From: Streptomyces sp. NL15-2K
Lineage (GTDB): Bacteria > Actinomycetota > Actinomycetes > Streptomycetales > Streptomycetaceae
Reading direction: 5' to 3'
Length of the DNA stretch: 64,000 nt
Assembly (NCBI RefSeq): GCF_030551255.1
Contig: NZ_CP130630.1
Location: 2,275,501-2,339,500 of the forward strand
Of the stretch, positions 8,518-16,937 are shown in pieces (position 1 is the first letter of the stretch; the number at the start of each line of letters is the position of its first letter). Under the pieces are notes generated by a model that was given only the letters and a program-made list of their open reading frames with translations, had not been told where the DNA came from and did no database searches. The translations under genes were made by a program, and so were the position numbers.

Positions 8518-8970
8518 TCACCGATCGAGCACGAGTGCCATCCACTGGTCCGGCTTCTCCAGCGGCGCGAACCCGAGCTTCTCGTACACCCCGTGCGCGT
8601 CGTGGGTGGCGAGCAGGATCCGCCGCAGCCCGTACGGCCGCAGATGCTCCCGTACGGCCTCGACGAGAGCCGTGCCGATCCCTTTGCCCCGCACGGACGG
8701 GTCGACGTACACGTCGCACAGCCACGCGAAGGTCGCCCGGTCGGTGATGACCCGCGCATACGCGACCTGATCCCCCGCGACCGTCTCGTACACCCCGAAG
8801 TTGAGCGACCCTGCGACCGCCCGGTCCTGCTTCTCACGGGAGCGGCCGATGGCCCAGTACGCGTCCGTCGACAGCCAGCGATGCACACGCTCGGCGTCGA
8901 TGCGATCGGGATCGGCGGAGATCTCATAGCCTTCGGCGAGGCTGGGCGTGACGGCGGGGGTCTCTGTCAT
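8518..8970 (-). CDS. GNAT-family N-acetyltransferase
   Basis: About 150 residues from MTETPAV at 8970 (an in-frame ATG at 8991 is an alternative; neither has a strong ribosome site). Motif A of the acetyl-CoA fold is plain: LCDVYVDPSVRGKGIGTALV with the R-G-x-G-I-G pyrophosphate loop, followed by ILLATHDAHGVYEKLGFAPL, the typical motif B ending in a Y-x-x-x-GF. The middle part (FGVYETVAGDQVAYARVI) forms the substrate side. The nearest named group is the Streptomyces GNAT set similar to Bacillus YjdJ/SCO-type sugar or small-molecule acetyltransferases; the acceptor substrate is unknown. It stands alone between the phosphatase-fold gene and the divergent DUF6461 remnant. Confidence 0.88.
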   Translation of the reverse strand: MTETPAVTPSLAEGYEISADPDRIDAERVHRWLSTDAYWAIGRSREKQDRAVAGSLNFGVYETVAGDQVAYARVITDRATFAWLCDVYVDPSVRGKGIGTALVEAVREHLRPYGLRRILLATHDAHGVYEKLGFAPLEKPDQWMALVLDR

Positions 8971-9063
8971 GCCGGGAGATTCGCAGGTCATGGGCGAGGG
9001 CGTCGAGCGGTTTTCGGCGCCGGGCACGGGGCGTTGTCAGTGGCGGCTGCGATGCTGCAAGGC

Positions 9064-9332
9064 ATGACTGCTACGACGACCGCGGCCGACTACGCAGGGC
9101 TCGAGGAGCAGTACGCCCATCTGATGGTGGCGTTCTGCGTCACGCTGGTCCGAGGCCTGACGGCCGAGGAACTGCTCCAGCGGCTGGGAGCGGAGCCCGA
9201 GGTGCGCGCCACCGGGGTGGAGCCGCTGAGCGAACCGTCGTACGCCGTACGCGATCCCTACCGGCTGTTCGCCGAGGCCACGTCCGTCGGCGACTGGTCG
9301 CTGGTGGTCGCACCGGACGCCGCTCCTCAACT
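9064..9332 (+). pseudogene. DUF6461 family protein, truncated at the 3' end
   Basis: The start MTATTTAADYAGLEEQYAHL and the following FCVTLVRGLTAEELLQRLGA and GDWSLVV segments match the N-terminal half of DUF6461 proteins, which as I recall run to about 180-220 residues. About 89 native residues remain. At base 9333 the sequence enters a 26-bp palindromic-element end (GGCAAACGTTGCCTG...CACTAG), after which the frame only reads antisense of the next gene until 9471. The gene was therefore cut by the insertion or imprecise excision of an element like that at 28633-28801. Confidence 0.65.
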
Positions 9333-9333
9333 G

Positions 9334-9359
9334 GCAAACGTTGCCTGCCGGGGCACTAG
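9334..9359. repeat. Solo end of a type-B CTAG element
   Basis: GCAAACGTTGCCTGCC followed by GGGGCACTAG matches the right terminus of the element at 28633-28801 with a single difference. Only this one end is present. It lies exactly at the break of the DUF6461 remnant and its CTAG supplies the TAG stop of the minus-strand MocR-type gene. Confidence 0.75.
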
Positions 9360-10789
9360 AGCACCTCGTCACAGGCCCTGCGAAGCCGCCGTACCCCCTC
9401 CGCGATCTCCCCCGTCCCCGCCACCGCCGCGAAACTCAGCCGCACGTGCCCGGCCGAAGGTTCGGCGCTGAAGTACGGGCGGCCCGGAGTGATCGCGACG
9501 CCGGCGCGGAGGGCGGCGGCCGTCAAGGCCACCTCGTCGGTGCCGTCGGGGAGGCGCAGCCAGAGGTGGTAGCCGCCCGAGGGGATGTGCGGAAGGGAGA
9601 GTTCGGGGAGGTCGAGGCGGAGGGCGGAGGTCATCGTGTCGCGGCGGGTCTTCAGCTCCGCGGAGATGGCGCGCAGATGGCGGGGCCAGGCGGGCGAGCC
9701 GACCAGTTCGAGCGCCGCCTCCTGGAGCGGCCGGGGGACGAAGAAGGTGTCGACGATCTGGATGGCGCGCAGCCGCTCCAGCACGGGGCCATGGGCGGCG
9801 AGCGCGCTCACCCGGAAGCTGGGCGAGGTGGCCTTGGTCAGCGAACAGACATGGACGACGACGCCGTCGGGGTCGTCGGCTGCGAGCGGACGCGGCAGCG
9901 GCCCCGCGCTCTCGTGCACGAGCCGTCGTACGAAGTCGTCCTCGATGACGAACGCACCGGCCTCGCGCGCGATGCGGAGCACCTCCGCGCGCCGGTCGGG
10001 GGCGAGCACGGCGCCGGTGGGGTTCTGGAAGAGCGGCTGGCAGACGAAGACCCGGGCGCCGGTCGCCCGGAAGGCGTCGGCGAGCAGGGCCGGTTTCACG
10101 CCGTCCGTGTCCACCGGTACCGGGACGGGTCGCAGTCCGGCCGCGCGGGCGATCGCCAGCATGCCCGGGTAGGTGGGCGACTCGACGAGGACGGGCGCCC
10201 CGGGCGGGGCGAGCGCGCGCAGTGCGGTGGTCAGCGCGGACTGGCCGCCCGAGGTGATCAGCACCTCGGCGGCCGTGATGGCACCGCCGATGCCGCGCGC
10301 GAACCACTCCCGCAGCTCCGGCAGCCCCTCCGTCGGCGGCCGCCCCCAGGCACCGGGGCGGCGGCCGGCCCGGGACAGCGCCGCGGCCATCGCCCGCTCC
10401 GGTTGCAGCGACGGGTGCAGATAGCCGCCGTTGAACTCGACCACCCCGGGCGGCGGGGCGGCGAGGGAGACCAGGACGCCGGAGGCGTCGACCGAGCGCG
10501 GTACGAGATCGACGGCGCCGTCGGCGCTGAGGGTGACCTCCTGCCACGAGGTGTCCCCTACGGCAGCGGCGGCGGGACGCTGCCGGGCACGGAAGGCCCC
10601 GGCGCCGGGCCGGGTGACCACCAGCCCCTCGGCGGCCAACTGCGCCAGGGCCCGCGAGACGGTCACCGGGCTCACCCGGAACCGTTCCACGAGGGCGCGG
10701 CTCGACGGGAGCTTTCCACCTGGAGAGTAGCGATCCAGCTCCCTTCGCAACTGTTCTGCCAGATCACCGACGCTGCTACGCTCTTGCAT
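9356..10789 (-). CDS. MocR-type GntR regulator with PLP-dependent aminotransferase domain
   Basis: 477 residues from the ATG at 10789. Residues about 5-75 are a GntR winged helix (SSRALVERFRVSPVTVSRALAQLAAEGLVV). About 100-470 is a fold-type-I aminotransferase with the PLP lysine in SLTKATSPSF and the conserved NPTG in QPLFQNPTGAVLAP. MocR proteins use PLP or amino-acid adducts as effectors and often control a divergent transporter, here the EamA exporter whose ATG overlaps this ATG. No in-frame alternative start with a better ribosome site is visible. The frame continues upstream into the EamA gene antisense, which I discard. The TAG stop is donated by a repeat end. Confidence 0.92.
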   Translation of the reverse strand: MQERSSVGDLAEQLRRELDRYSPGGKLPSSRALVERFRVSPVTVSRALAQLAAEGLVVTRPGAGAFRARQRPAAAAVGDTSWQEVTLSADGAVDLVPRSVDASGVLVSLAAPPPGVVEFNGGYLHPSLQPERAMAAALSRAGRRPGAWGRPPTEGLPELREWFARGIGGAITAAEVLITSGGQSALTTALRALAPPGAPVLVESPTYPGMLAIARAAGLRPVPVPVDTDGVKPALLADAFRATGARVFVCQPLFQNPTGAVLAPDRRAEVLRIAREAGAFVIEDDFVRRLVHESAGPLPRPLAADDPDGVVVHVCSLTKATSPSFRVSALAAHGPVLERLRAIQIVDTFFVPRPLQEAALELVGSPAWPRHLRAISAELKTRRDTMTSALRLDLPELSLPHIPSGGYHLWLRLPDGTDEVALTAAALRAGVAITPGRPYFSAEPSAGHVRLSFAAVAGTGEIAEGVRRLRRACDEVL

Positions 10790-10805
10790 GAGAGCACAGA
10801 GTAGC
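10772..10805. promoter_or_regulatory. Divergent start region with imperfect inverted repeat
   Basis: The two divergent genes have overlapping start codons (CATG at 10787-10790). The flanks form an imperfect inverted repeat, GCTAC-GCTCT on the left and AGAGC...GTAGC on the right, suggesting a MocR operator. Both genes would have to be leaderless or have transcripts that overlap at the 5' ends. Confidence 0.5.
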
Positions 10806-11705
10806 GCTACCGCGCCGACCCGGATAGCGGTCACCGCCCCGGCCAGGACGACGACCGCCGGCACCCTCCAGGCCGCCCTCGGCGTCGTCGCCTTCTCCCT
10901 CACCTTTCCCGCCACCGCCTGGGGCCTGGAGGGCTTCAGCCCGTGGGCCCTGATCGCGGCGCGCACGGTCCTCGCGGCGGTGATCGCCGGAGGCTGTCTG
11001 CTGGCACTGCGCGTCCCCTTGCCCGGCCGCCGGCACTGGCCGGGCCTCGCGGTCGTCGCCGCCGGGGTCGTGGTCGGCTTCCCGCTGCTGTCCACGCTCG
11101 CCCTGCAGACCTCGACCACCGCGCACGCCGCCGTGGTCGTCGGCCTGCTGCCGCTGACGACCGCGCTCTGCTCCGCGCTGCGCATGGGCACCCGTCCCTC
11201 CCGTACGTTCTGGACGGCGGCGCTCGTGGGCGCCGCGGCGGTGGTCGCCTTCGCGGTGCAGCAGAGCGGCGGTGCCCTCACCGCCGCCGACCTGTACCTC
11301 TTCGGGGCCCTGCTGGTGTGCGCGGCCGGCTACACGGAGGGCGGCCGGCTGGCCCGGCTCATGCCGGGGTGGCAGGTCATCGCCTGGGCGCTGGTGCTGT
11401 GTCTGCCGCTCGCCGTGCCCGCCGCCGCGGTGGCACTGGCGTACGAGCCCGTGCGCCTGACCGCGCACAGCGTGGCCGGGCTGGTGTGGGTCGCGGCGGG
11501 CTCCCAGTTCCTCGGCCTGGTCCTCTGGTACCGGGGCATGGCCGCGATCGGGATCCCGAGGGCCAGCCAGTTGCAGTTGGCCCAGCCGCTGCTCACACTG
11601 GTGTGGTCGGTGCTGCTGCTCGGCGAGCACCTGACGGTGGCTGCCCCGGTGACGGCCGCGGCGGTGCTCGTGTGCATCGCCGTCACCCAGCGGGCGCGGA
11701 GCTGA
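10788..11705 (+). CDS. EamA/DMT-family transporter
   Basis: 305 residues, about ten hydrophobic segments in two EamA repeats, each opening with small-residue helices (GTLQAALGVVAFSLTFPATA; ADLYLFGALLVCAAGYTEGG) and ending near LLTLVWSVLLLGEHLT, the E-H-L-T signature of the family. Drug/metabolite transporters of this type export amino acids, metabolites or toxic compounds. Pairing with a MocR regulator suggests export of an amino-acid-like or amine compound, which is inference. The only plausible start is the ATG at 10788, with no Shine-Dalgarno sequence in front, so translation is probably leaderless. Confidence 0.9.
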   Translation: MRAQSSATAPTRIAVTAPARTTTAGTLQAALGVVAFSLTFPATAWGLEGFSPWALIAARTVLAAVIAGGCLLALRVPLPGRRHWPGLAVVAAGVVVGFPLLSTLALQTSTTAHAAVVVGLLPLTTALCSALRMGTRPSRTFWTAALVGAAAVVAFAVQQSGGALTAADLYLFGALLVCAAGYTEGGRLARLMPGWQVIAWALVLCLPLAVPAAAVALAYEPVRLTAHSVAGLVWVAAGSQFLGLVLWYRGMAAIGIPRASQLQLAQPLLTLVWSVLLLGEHLTVAAPVTAAAVLVCIAVTQRARS

Positions 11706-11798
11706 GCGGCGCGCACGCGTCGGTCCCAACCGGGCCCCCGCGCCGTAAACTCAAGGCCACGGACCGCTGCTCCCGCACATGGTGAGGAGGCCCAACAG

Positions 11799-11999
11799 AT
11801 GCGCGCAACCGTGGGCGACCAGCTTGTCCAGCACGGCAGGGTGGTCGGACAGCACGACAAGGTCGGCGAGATCGTCGAAGTACTCGGCCAGGAGGGCAAC
11901 CCCCCGTACCGCGTCCGCTTCGAGGACGGGCACGTGGGCGTGTGCTCACCCGGCCCGGACACCGAGATCAAGCACCGGGAAAAGGAAACCCGCCGGTGA
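11799..11999 (+). CDS. DUF1918 domain-containing small protein
   Basis: 66 residues with the complete DUF1918 pattern: MRATVGDQLVQHGRVVGQHD, EIVEVLGQEGNPPYRVRFEDGH and a terminal SPGPDTEIKH. These are small SH3-like beta-barrels common in actinobacteria, of unknown function. A strong GGTGAGGAGG ribosome site lies upstream. The stop codon ends one base before the stop of the convergent glycosidase gene at 12001, so the pair shares a terminator region that I cannot separate. Confidence 0.88.
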   Translation: MRATVGDQLVQHGRVVGQHDKVGEIVEVLGQEGNPPYRVRFEDGHVGVCSPGPDTEIKHREKETRR

Positions 12000-12000
12000 T

Positions 12001-13227
12001 TCAGCGCGGGGGCTTCGCCGGCTGCCCGTAGTGGTCGGCGACCACCCGCGCCATCGCCCCGATCCGGTCCGCCGCCACTTCCCTGGCGGCGAAGAAGACG
12101 TGCCCGCGCGCCTGCGGGTAGTCGCGGGCCAGGGTGAGGTGGCGGGACAGCTCGGCCGGGTCCTGCCAGACCGTGGACTGCGCCGGATCTCCCGCCTTGT
12201 ACAAGGCCTCACCCAGGTACAGCTTCGTCCTGCTGCCCCGCGCCACCTCGGCCCACCAGGGCAGCAGCTTGGCGTAGTCGGCGGCGGCCGAGCCGATGTT
12301 CCAGTAGAGCTGCGGGACGATGTAGTCGATCCAGCCCTCGCGGACCCATTTCCGCGTGTCCGCGTGCAGATCGTCGTACGTCTGCACACCCGCCCGGGTG
12401 TCCGAGCCGCGTGAGTCGGTGGCCGCGTTGCGCCACACCCCGAAGGGGCTGATGCCGAAGCGGGTGGTGGAGCGGATCTCCGGGATGCGCCTCGCCATCT
12501 CCTGCACCAGCTTGTCGGTGTTGTCCCGCCGCCAGGCGGCCCGGTTCGGGAAGGCGCCGCCGTAGCGGTCGTAGGCCGCGTCGTCGTCGAAGGTCTGACC
12601 CGCCACCGGATACGGGTAGAAGTAGTCGTCGAAGTGCACGGCGTCCACCGGGTACTTCTTCACCGCGTCCAGCATCGCGTTCTGCACGAAGGCGCGAACC
12701 TCGGGCAGCCCGGGGTTGTAGTAGAGCTTGCCGCCGTAGGCCACCACCCAGTGCGGATGTGTGCGGGCGGGGTGCGCGGCGGCGAGCCTCGTCGGGTCGG
12801 TGTGCATGGCGATGCGGTAGGGGTTGAACCAGGCGTGCAGTTCCAGCCCCCGGGCATGCGCCTGAGCCACGGCCGTACCGAGCGGGTCCCAGCCCGGGGA
12901 CCTGCCCTGAGTGCCGGTGAGATACGACGACCAGGGCTCGTACGGCGAGGGCCACAGCGCGTCCGCCGTCGGCCGCACCTGGAAGATCACCGTGTTGAGG
13001 CGGTTGCGGACCGCCGTGTCCAGGTGGGCGATCAGCTCGGCGCGCTGCTCGGCCGCCGTCAGACCCGGCTGCGAGGGCCAGTCGCGGTTGGTCACGGTCG
13101 CCAGCCACACGCCCCGCATCTCGGTGGTCGCCCTGCGTGGATGCTCCGGCCTGGCCGCCGCACCCGAGGCTGTCGTGAGAGTCGACAGCGCGGCCAGCGC
13201 GAACGCCCGACGTGACAGTCGCCCCAT
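12001..13227 (-). CDS. Exported GHL10-type glycoside hydrolase (YddW/DUF187 family)
   Basis: 408 residues from the ATG at 13227, chosen over a GTG six bases upstream because AGAGGGG lies seven bases before it. The N terminus LSRRAFALAALSTL is a Tat-like twin-arginine signal. The body is the family-10-like hydrolase: EMRGVWLATVTNRDWPS, LNTVIFQVRPTADALWPS, HAWFNPYR, VDAVHFDDYFYPYP (conserved acidic DD pair) and WIDYIVPQLYWNIG. Relatives hydrolyse uncrosslinked peptidoglycan glycan strands (E. coli DigH/YddW), so a cell-wall role is likely. It is transcribed alone, convergent with the DUF1918 gene. Confidence 0.88.
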   Translation of the reverse strand: MGRLSRRAFALAALSTLTTASGAAARPEHPRRATTEMRGVWLATVTNRDWPSQPGLTAAEQRAELIAHLDTAVRNRLNTVIFQVRPTADALWPSPYEPWSSYLTGTQGRSPGWDPLGTAVAQAHARGLELHAWFNPYRIAMHTDPTRLAAAHPARTHPHWVVAYGGKLYYNPGLPEVRAFVQNAMLDAVKKYPVDAVHFDDYFYPYPVAGQTFDDDAAYDRYGGAFPNRAAWRRDNTDKLVQEMARRIPEIRSTTRFGISPFGVWRNAATDSRGSDTRAGVQTYDDLHADTRKWVREGWIDYIVPQLYWNIGSAAADYAKLLPWWAEVARGSRTKLYLGEALYKAGDPAQSTVWQDPAELSRHLTLARDYPQARGHVFFAAREVAADRIGAMARVVADHYGQPAKPPR

Positions 13228-13396
13228 CTGCACACCCCTCTACGCCATGGATCCGCACAGTCACGGATCGTCTCCGCGCCCAAGGATGCCCGACCCGGAC
13301 GATCGATCATCGCTACTTAGAGGTAACGTGCACGATCGGAGCAGGAACCGGACGACGGAACTCCTGCCACCGCCAAGAAGCAGCGAAAGGGACGAT

Positions 13397-14269
13397 GTGA
13401 CCGGTATCTCGGTAGACATTGCGCGCGTCGGAGTGGTGGGCTGCGGCCAGATGGGAGCGGGCATCGCCGAGGTGTGCGCCCGCGCCGGCCTGGACGTGAT
13501 GGTCGCCGAGACCACCGGCGAGGCCCTGGAGATAGGCCGGACCCGGCTGTTCAACTCCCTGTCCAAGGCCGCCGAGCGCGGGAAGATCACCGGAGAGGAG
13601 CTCGACGCGACGCAGGCGCGCCTGACTTTCACCACCGATCTCGGCGAGTTCGCCGACCGCGACCTGGTGATCGAGGCCGTCGTCGAGAACGAGCAGGTCA
13701 AGACCGAGATCTTCCAGGTGCTCGACCAGGTGGTGACCCGGGCGGACGCCATCCTCGCCTCCAATACCTCCTCCATCCCGCTGGTCAAGCTGGCGGTCGC
13801 CACCTCGCGCCCCGACCAGGTCGTCGGCATCCACTTCTTCAACCCGGCCCCGGTGCAGCAGCTGGTCGAGCTGATCCCGGCGCTCACCACCTCCGAGGGC
13901 ACGCTCAGCCGGGCCCAGGTCTTCACCGAGAAGGTGCTCGGCAAGCACTCGATCCGTGCCCAGGACCGCTCCGGCTTCGTGGTGAACGCGCTGCTGATCC
14001 CCTACCTCCTCTCCGCGATCCGGATGTTCGAGTCGGGCATCGCCAGCCGCGAGGACATCGACAACGGCATGGAGATGGGCTGCGCCCACCCGATGGGCCC
14101 GCTGAAGCTGTCCGACCTGATCGGGTTGGACACGGTTGCCTCGGTCGCGTACTCGATGTACGAGGAGTACAAGGAGCCGCTGTACGCCGCTCCCCCGCTG
14201 CTCCAGCGCATGGTCGACGCCGGCCGGCTGGGCCGGAAGTCCGGCTCGGGCTTCTACACCTACGGCTGA
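13397..14269 (+). CDS. 3-hydroxybutyryl-CoA dehydrogenase
   Basis: 290 residues from GTG 13397 (preceded by AAAGGGA). The N-terminal NAD-binding fold reads RVGVVGCGQMGAGIAEVCAR (GxGxMG). Then come the catalytic histidine in VVGIHFFNPAPVQQLVELI, the SNTSSIPL substrate loop and the C-terminal helical domain with DRSGFVVNALLIPYL and NGMEMGCAHPMGPLKLSDLIGLD. This is the monofunctional FadB2/Hbd size. It oxidises 3-hydroxybutyryl-CoA to acetoacetyl-CoA with NAD(P), or the reverse, in fatty-acid or ethylmalonyl/PHB metabolism. It stands alone, followed by a strong terminator at 14300-14329. Confidence 0.95.
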   Translation: MTGISVDIARVGVVGCGQMGAGIAEVCARAGLDVMVAETTGEALEIGRTRLFNSLSKAAERGKITGEELDATQARLTFTTDLGEFADRDLVIEAVVENEQVKTEIFQVLDQVVTRADAILASNTSSIPLVKLAVATSRPDQVVGIHFFNPAPVQQLVELIPALTTSEGTLSRAQVFTEKVLGKHSIRAQDRSGFVVNALLIPYLLSAIRMFESGIASREDIDNGMEMGCAHPMGPLKLSDLIGLDTVASVAYSMYEEYKEPLYAAPPLLQRMVDAGRLGRKSGSGFYTYG

Positions 14270-14299
14270 TCACAGACGGTCAGAATCCAGCCATCGCGC

Positions 14300-14329
14300 G
14301 GGCCCGGCACCGGAGAAGGTGCCGGGCCC
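14300..14329 (+). terminator. Terminator after hydroxybutyryl-CoA dehydrogenase
   Basis: Perfect 12-base arms GGGCCCGGCACC / GGTGCCGGGCCC around GGAGAA, 30 bases past the stop codon. Confidence 0.8.
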
Positions 14330-14461
14330 ACGGCGTTCACACACCGTGTGCGCGCTGGGCTCGCATATGCCCCTCGCACACTCTCCCCACGTGCCCACCA
14401 GGCGAGTTGACTCTTCATGCGCATGCAAGGGATGGGATCGACTACGGAAAGGAGCGGACTC

Positions 14462-14719
14462 GTGACCGCCGACCCCGAACATCCCGTGGTCCATGGAGAA
14501 CTCGCAGAGTTACGGCGCCGCCTCGATGTCGCGTACGCGCGCGTCGAAGGAGGGCTGGCTCTGCTCAACCACCGCACCGAAGAGACGGACAAGGAACTCG
14601 ACGACCTGAGCACCCGGGTCGTCGCCCTGGAGCACGCCCGCTGGCCGCTGCCCGCGGTCGCGGTACTCACCGCCGTGGGCGCGCTCGTCGTGACGATCTG
14701 GCAGGCCCTGGGCCGCTGA
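14462..14719 (+). CDS. Small coiled-coil membrane-anchored protein
   Basis: 85 residues from GTG 14462, which has AAAGGAG seven bases upstream; an ATG at 14417 is in frame but lacks this. The first 60 residues are a charged heptad-patterned helix (GELAELRRRLDVAYARVEGG, TDKELDDLSTRVVALEHAR) and the last 20 form one membrane segment (PAVAVLTAVGALVVTIWQAL) ending in GR. The topology is that of a tail-anchored coiled coil, similar in shape to hemolysin XhlA-type proteins, but the sequence evidence does not assign a function. Codon 17 is TTA (14510-14512), so expression should require bldA. Confidence 0.75.
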   Translation: MTADPEHPVVHGELAELRRRLDVAYARVEGGLALLNHRTEETDKELDDLSTRVVALEHARWPLPAVAVLTAVGALVVTIWQALGR

Positions 14720-14751
14720 AGGACCTGTGGACCAGGACGCCGGTGGGGGAA

Positions 14752-15297
14752 TCAGGGCATGGCGTCCTGCCCGAGCCGGAGATGATGCAGCAGCAGTAAC
14801 GCGGCCGCCATGTTCGCGGCCGGGACCTCGCCGCGGGCGACCATGTCGGGAACGAGTTTGAGGGGGACCCATTCCCGGCGGTCCGACTCGAAGTCGTCCA
14901 CGGGGTGTCCGACGTACTCGCCCTCGTCGGCCCAGTAGATGTGGTGCCGGGCGTCGGTGAGCCCGTTGGACGGCTCCACGCTCATCAGGTGGTGCAGGGG
15001 TCCCGGCCGCCAGCCGGTCTCTTCCTCGAGTTCCCTGGCGGCCGCGCGGGCGATGTCCTCGCCGTCCTCGACGACGCCCGCCGCGAGTTCCCACCCCCAG
15101 CTGTCGGTGATGAAGCGGTGGCGCCACAGGAGGAGGACTTCGTTGGCCGCGTTCACCACCGTGGCCACGGCGACCGGCCGCAGCCGTATGAGGAAGTGGT
15201 CCAGGTGCCGGCCGTCGGGCAGCTCCACATCTGCCAGGTTGACGGTGAACCAGCGGTTTTCATACACAGTTTGTTCGTTCTGTTTCGTCCACTGCAC
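14752..15297 (-). CDS. Nudix hydrolase (ADP-ribose pyrophosphatase type)
   Basis: 181 residues from GTG 15297 (VQWTKQNEQ). The open frame extends far upstream only as antisense of the next gene. The Nudix box is complete: GVVEDGEDIARAAARELEEETGW (G-x5-E-x7-RE-x2-EE-x-G). The preceding LPDGRHLDHFLIRL and WRHRFITDSWGWELAAG are typical of the ADP-ribose/NUDT5-like subgroup. It probably hydrolyses ADP-ribose or related nucleoside diphosphates. Codon 167 is TTA (14797-14799), unusually near the 3' end. It lies 74 bases downstream of the TPR regulator gene on the same strand and may be co-transcribed with it. Confidence 0.9.
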   Translation of the reverse strand: MQWTKQNEQTVYENRWFTVNLADVELPDGRHLDHFLIRLRPVAVATVVNAANEVLLLWRHRFITDSWGWELAAGVVEDGEDIARAAARELEEETGWRPGPLHHLMSVEPSNGLTDARHHIYWADEGEYVGHPVDDFESDRREWVPLKLVPDMVARGEVPAANMAAALLLLHHLRLGQDAMP

Positions 15298-15371
15298 GGT
15301 CCTGCCACCTTCCGTCGAGTAAGTGGCAATATCGCAGCAGGGACGAAGCGGTGTCGGGGGCGGGCGCCGGT

Positions 15372-16712
15372 CTACAGCGGTACGCGCAGGGCCCCGTCGA
15401 TGAGTTCGGCCGCCTCGGACGTGCCCGCGCACCCGCTGCGTACGAGGTGTTCGCGGACCGCCCGGAGTCTGTCGCGCAGGCGCTGGGACTCCATCCCCCT
15501 GGCCTGCTCGGCCATCTGCACCGCGATGGCCACCGCCTTGTCGGCGTTGCCCTGGCGCAGTTCGATGGTGCTGAGCATGGCGAGCCGGTGCACCCGGCCC
15601 CGGTCGTGGGCGGGGTTGTCGACGGCGGCCATGGCGTGCTCCCGGGCCGCCGCGAGCTCGCCGAGGCTCAACAGCGCCTCCGCCACCTGGACGTTGACCA
15701 GTCCCGGCTGGACATAGCCCGTCTCGTCGGGCTCGTATCCGCGCCGGATGCGTTCGGCGGCCTGCTCGGCCCGCCGGATGCACGACAGTGCGCTCGTGCC
15801 GTCGCCGAGGTGTGCGTACGCCTTCGCCTGCATCGCGTACAGGTCGGAGGCGAGGGCGGGGGTGATGTGCTTGCCCGCGGCGCGCAGCGCGGCCTCGGCG
15901 AAGGCGACGGCCTGGCGGTACTCCCGCATGAACAGCGACTGGTTGACCAGGAGCGCGATCACGTACGCCCCCAGTCCCCGGTCCCCGCTGGCCTTCGCCA
16001 GCCGGAGGGCCTGGTGGAAGTAGCGCTGGGCGAGGCCGTGCGCGTCGGAGTCGTACGCGCAGATCCCGGCGACGGCCACCAACCCACCCGTGGCCCGGTG
16101 CAGTTGGCGCCCCGTCTCGTCGGTGTAGCTGCCGCGCAGCAGCGGGGCGGCCTCGGCGTTGAGGAAGCCGACGATCCGGGTGCGGGTCGCTATGCCGCCG
16201 GCCTTGCGGTACATCTGCTCGTAGTGGGTACGGGCCGCGCGCAGCATCTCGATGTCGGCGGGGGTGACCCGCTGCCGGCCGCCACGTGAGACGTCGACGT
16301 CCTCGGGCGGGTTCTCCCACTCCCACACGGGCATGACGGCGGGCGTGCCGGTGACCGCGGGCGCGCCCAGGATGTGCGGGCGCTGCTGCTCGTCGGAGCG
16401 CCACAGGGCGGTGGCCCGCTCGACGAAGCCGGACAGCGACGTGCCGTGCGGGCTGGAGGGCTCGCCGGGCACGCCGAGGCCGATGTCGTCGAGGGTGACG
16501 GGGCGTTGCAGCCGGGCGGCGAGCACCTCGCAGATCAGGTCGGGCACTTGGCCGCGGGGGCGTTGGCCCTTCAACCACCGTGCCACGGCGGTGTGTTCGT
16601 ATCTGAGCGCGAGACCACGTGCCCGCCCCGCCTGGTTCACATGGGCGGCGAGGCCGGCGTGCGAGATACCCGCCTCGTCCAGGATCGCGTCGAGCAGAGT
16701 GTTGGGCTGCAT
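15372..16712 (-). CDS. NsdA-like transcriptional regulator with TPR-type helical repeats
   Basis: 446 residues from ATG 16710-16712. The N-terminal 80 residues are a helix-turn-helix of the Streptomyces type in which the recognition region reads NQAGRARGLALRYEHTAVARWLKGQRPRG. The remainder (about 150-440) is an array of paired helices of TPR character (RYFHQALRLAKASGDRGLGA, AYAHLGDGTSALSCIRRAEQ, VAEALLSLGELAAAREHAMA). Paralogues include NsdA, a negative regulator of differentiation; this copy is not NsdA itself. Co-oriented with the Nudix gene. Ligand or peptide sensing by the TPR domain is the general expectation. The 225 bases upstream to 16937 hold the promoter and no gene. Confidence 0.8.
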   Translation of the reverse strand: MQPNTLLDAILDEAGISHAGLAAHVNQAGRARGLALRYEHTAVARWLKGQRPRGQVPDLICEVLAARLQRPVTLDDIGLGVPGEPSSPHGTSLSGFVERATALWRSDEQQRPHILGAPAVTGTPAVMPVWEWENPPEDVDVSRGGRQRVTPADIEMLRAARTHYEQMYRKAGGIATRTRIVGFLNAEAAPLLRGSYTDETGRQLHRATGGLVAVAGICAYDSDAHGLAQRYFHQALRLAKASGDRGLGAYVIALLVNQSLFMREYRQAVAFAEAALRAAGKHITPALASDLYAMQAKAYAHLGDGTSALSCIRRAEQAAERIRRGYEPDETGYVQPGLVNVQVAEALLSLGELAAAREHAMAAVDNPAHDRGRVHRLAMLSTIELRQGNADKAVAIAVQMAEQARGMESQRLRDRLRAVREHLVRSGCAGTSEAAELIDGALRVPL

Positions 16713-16937
16713 GGGAGGCCCCCCGGTGGCTCGGTGCCGACAGAGTAGTGGGTCCGCCTTCACACGGGGTGTGAACGGAGTACTCGAATCCGCGCTGTGT
16801 GCGCACTGTTGCGGAGAGTTGCCAGCCGGTTGACTGAAATGCCTCGCAAGAGGCCGGCCGGGCCGCCGGCTCCCCCTCGTACAGTGCGGCGGCCCGGGCG
16901 CTGCGCTAGCCAACGCCGGGACCTAATCGCCGTGCCG

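Noticed and set aside
10790..11281. N-terminal extension of the MocR gene
   Set aside because: Runs antisense through the EamA gene and lacks homologous sequence; the GntR domain begins at 10789.
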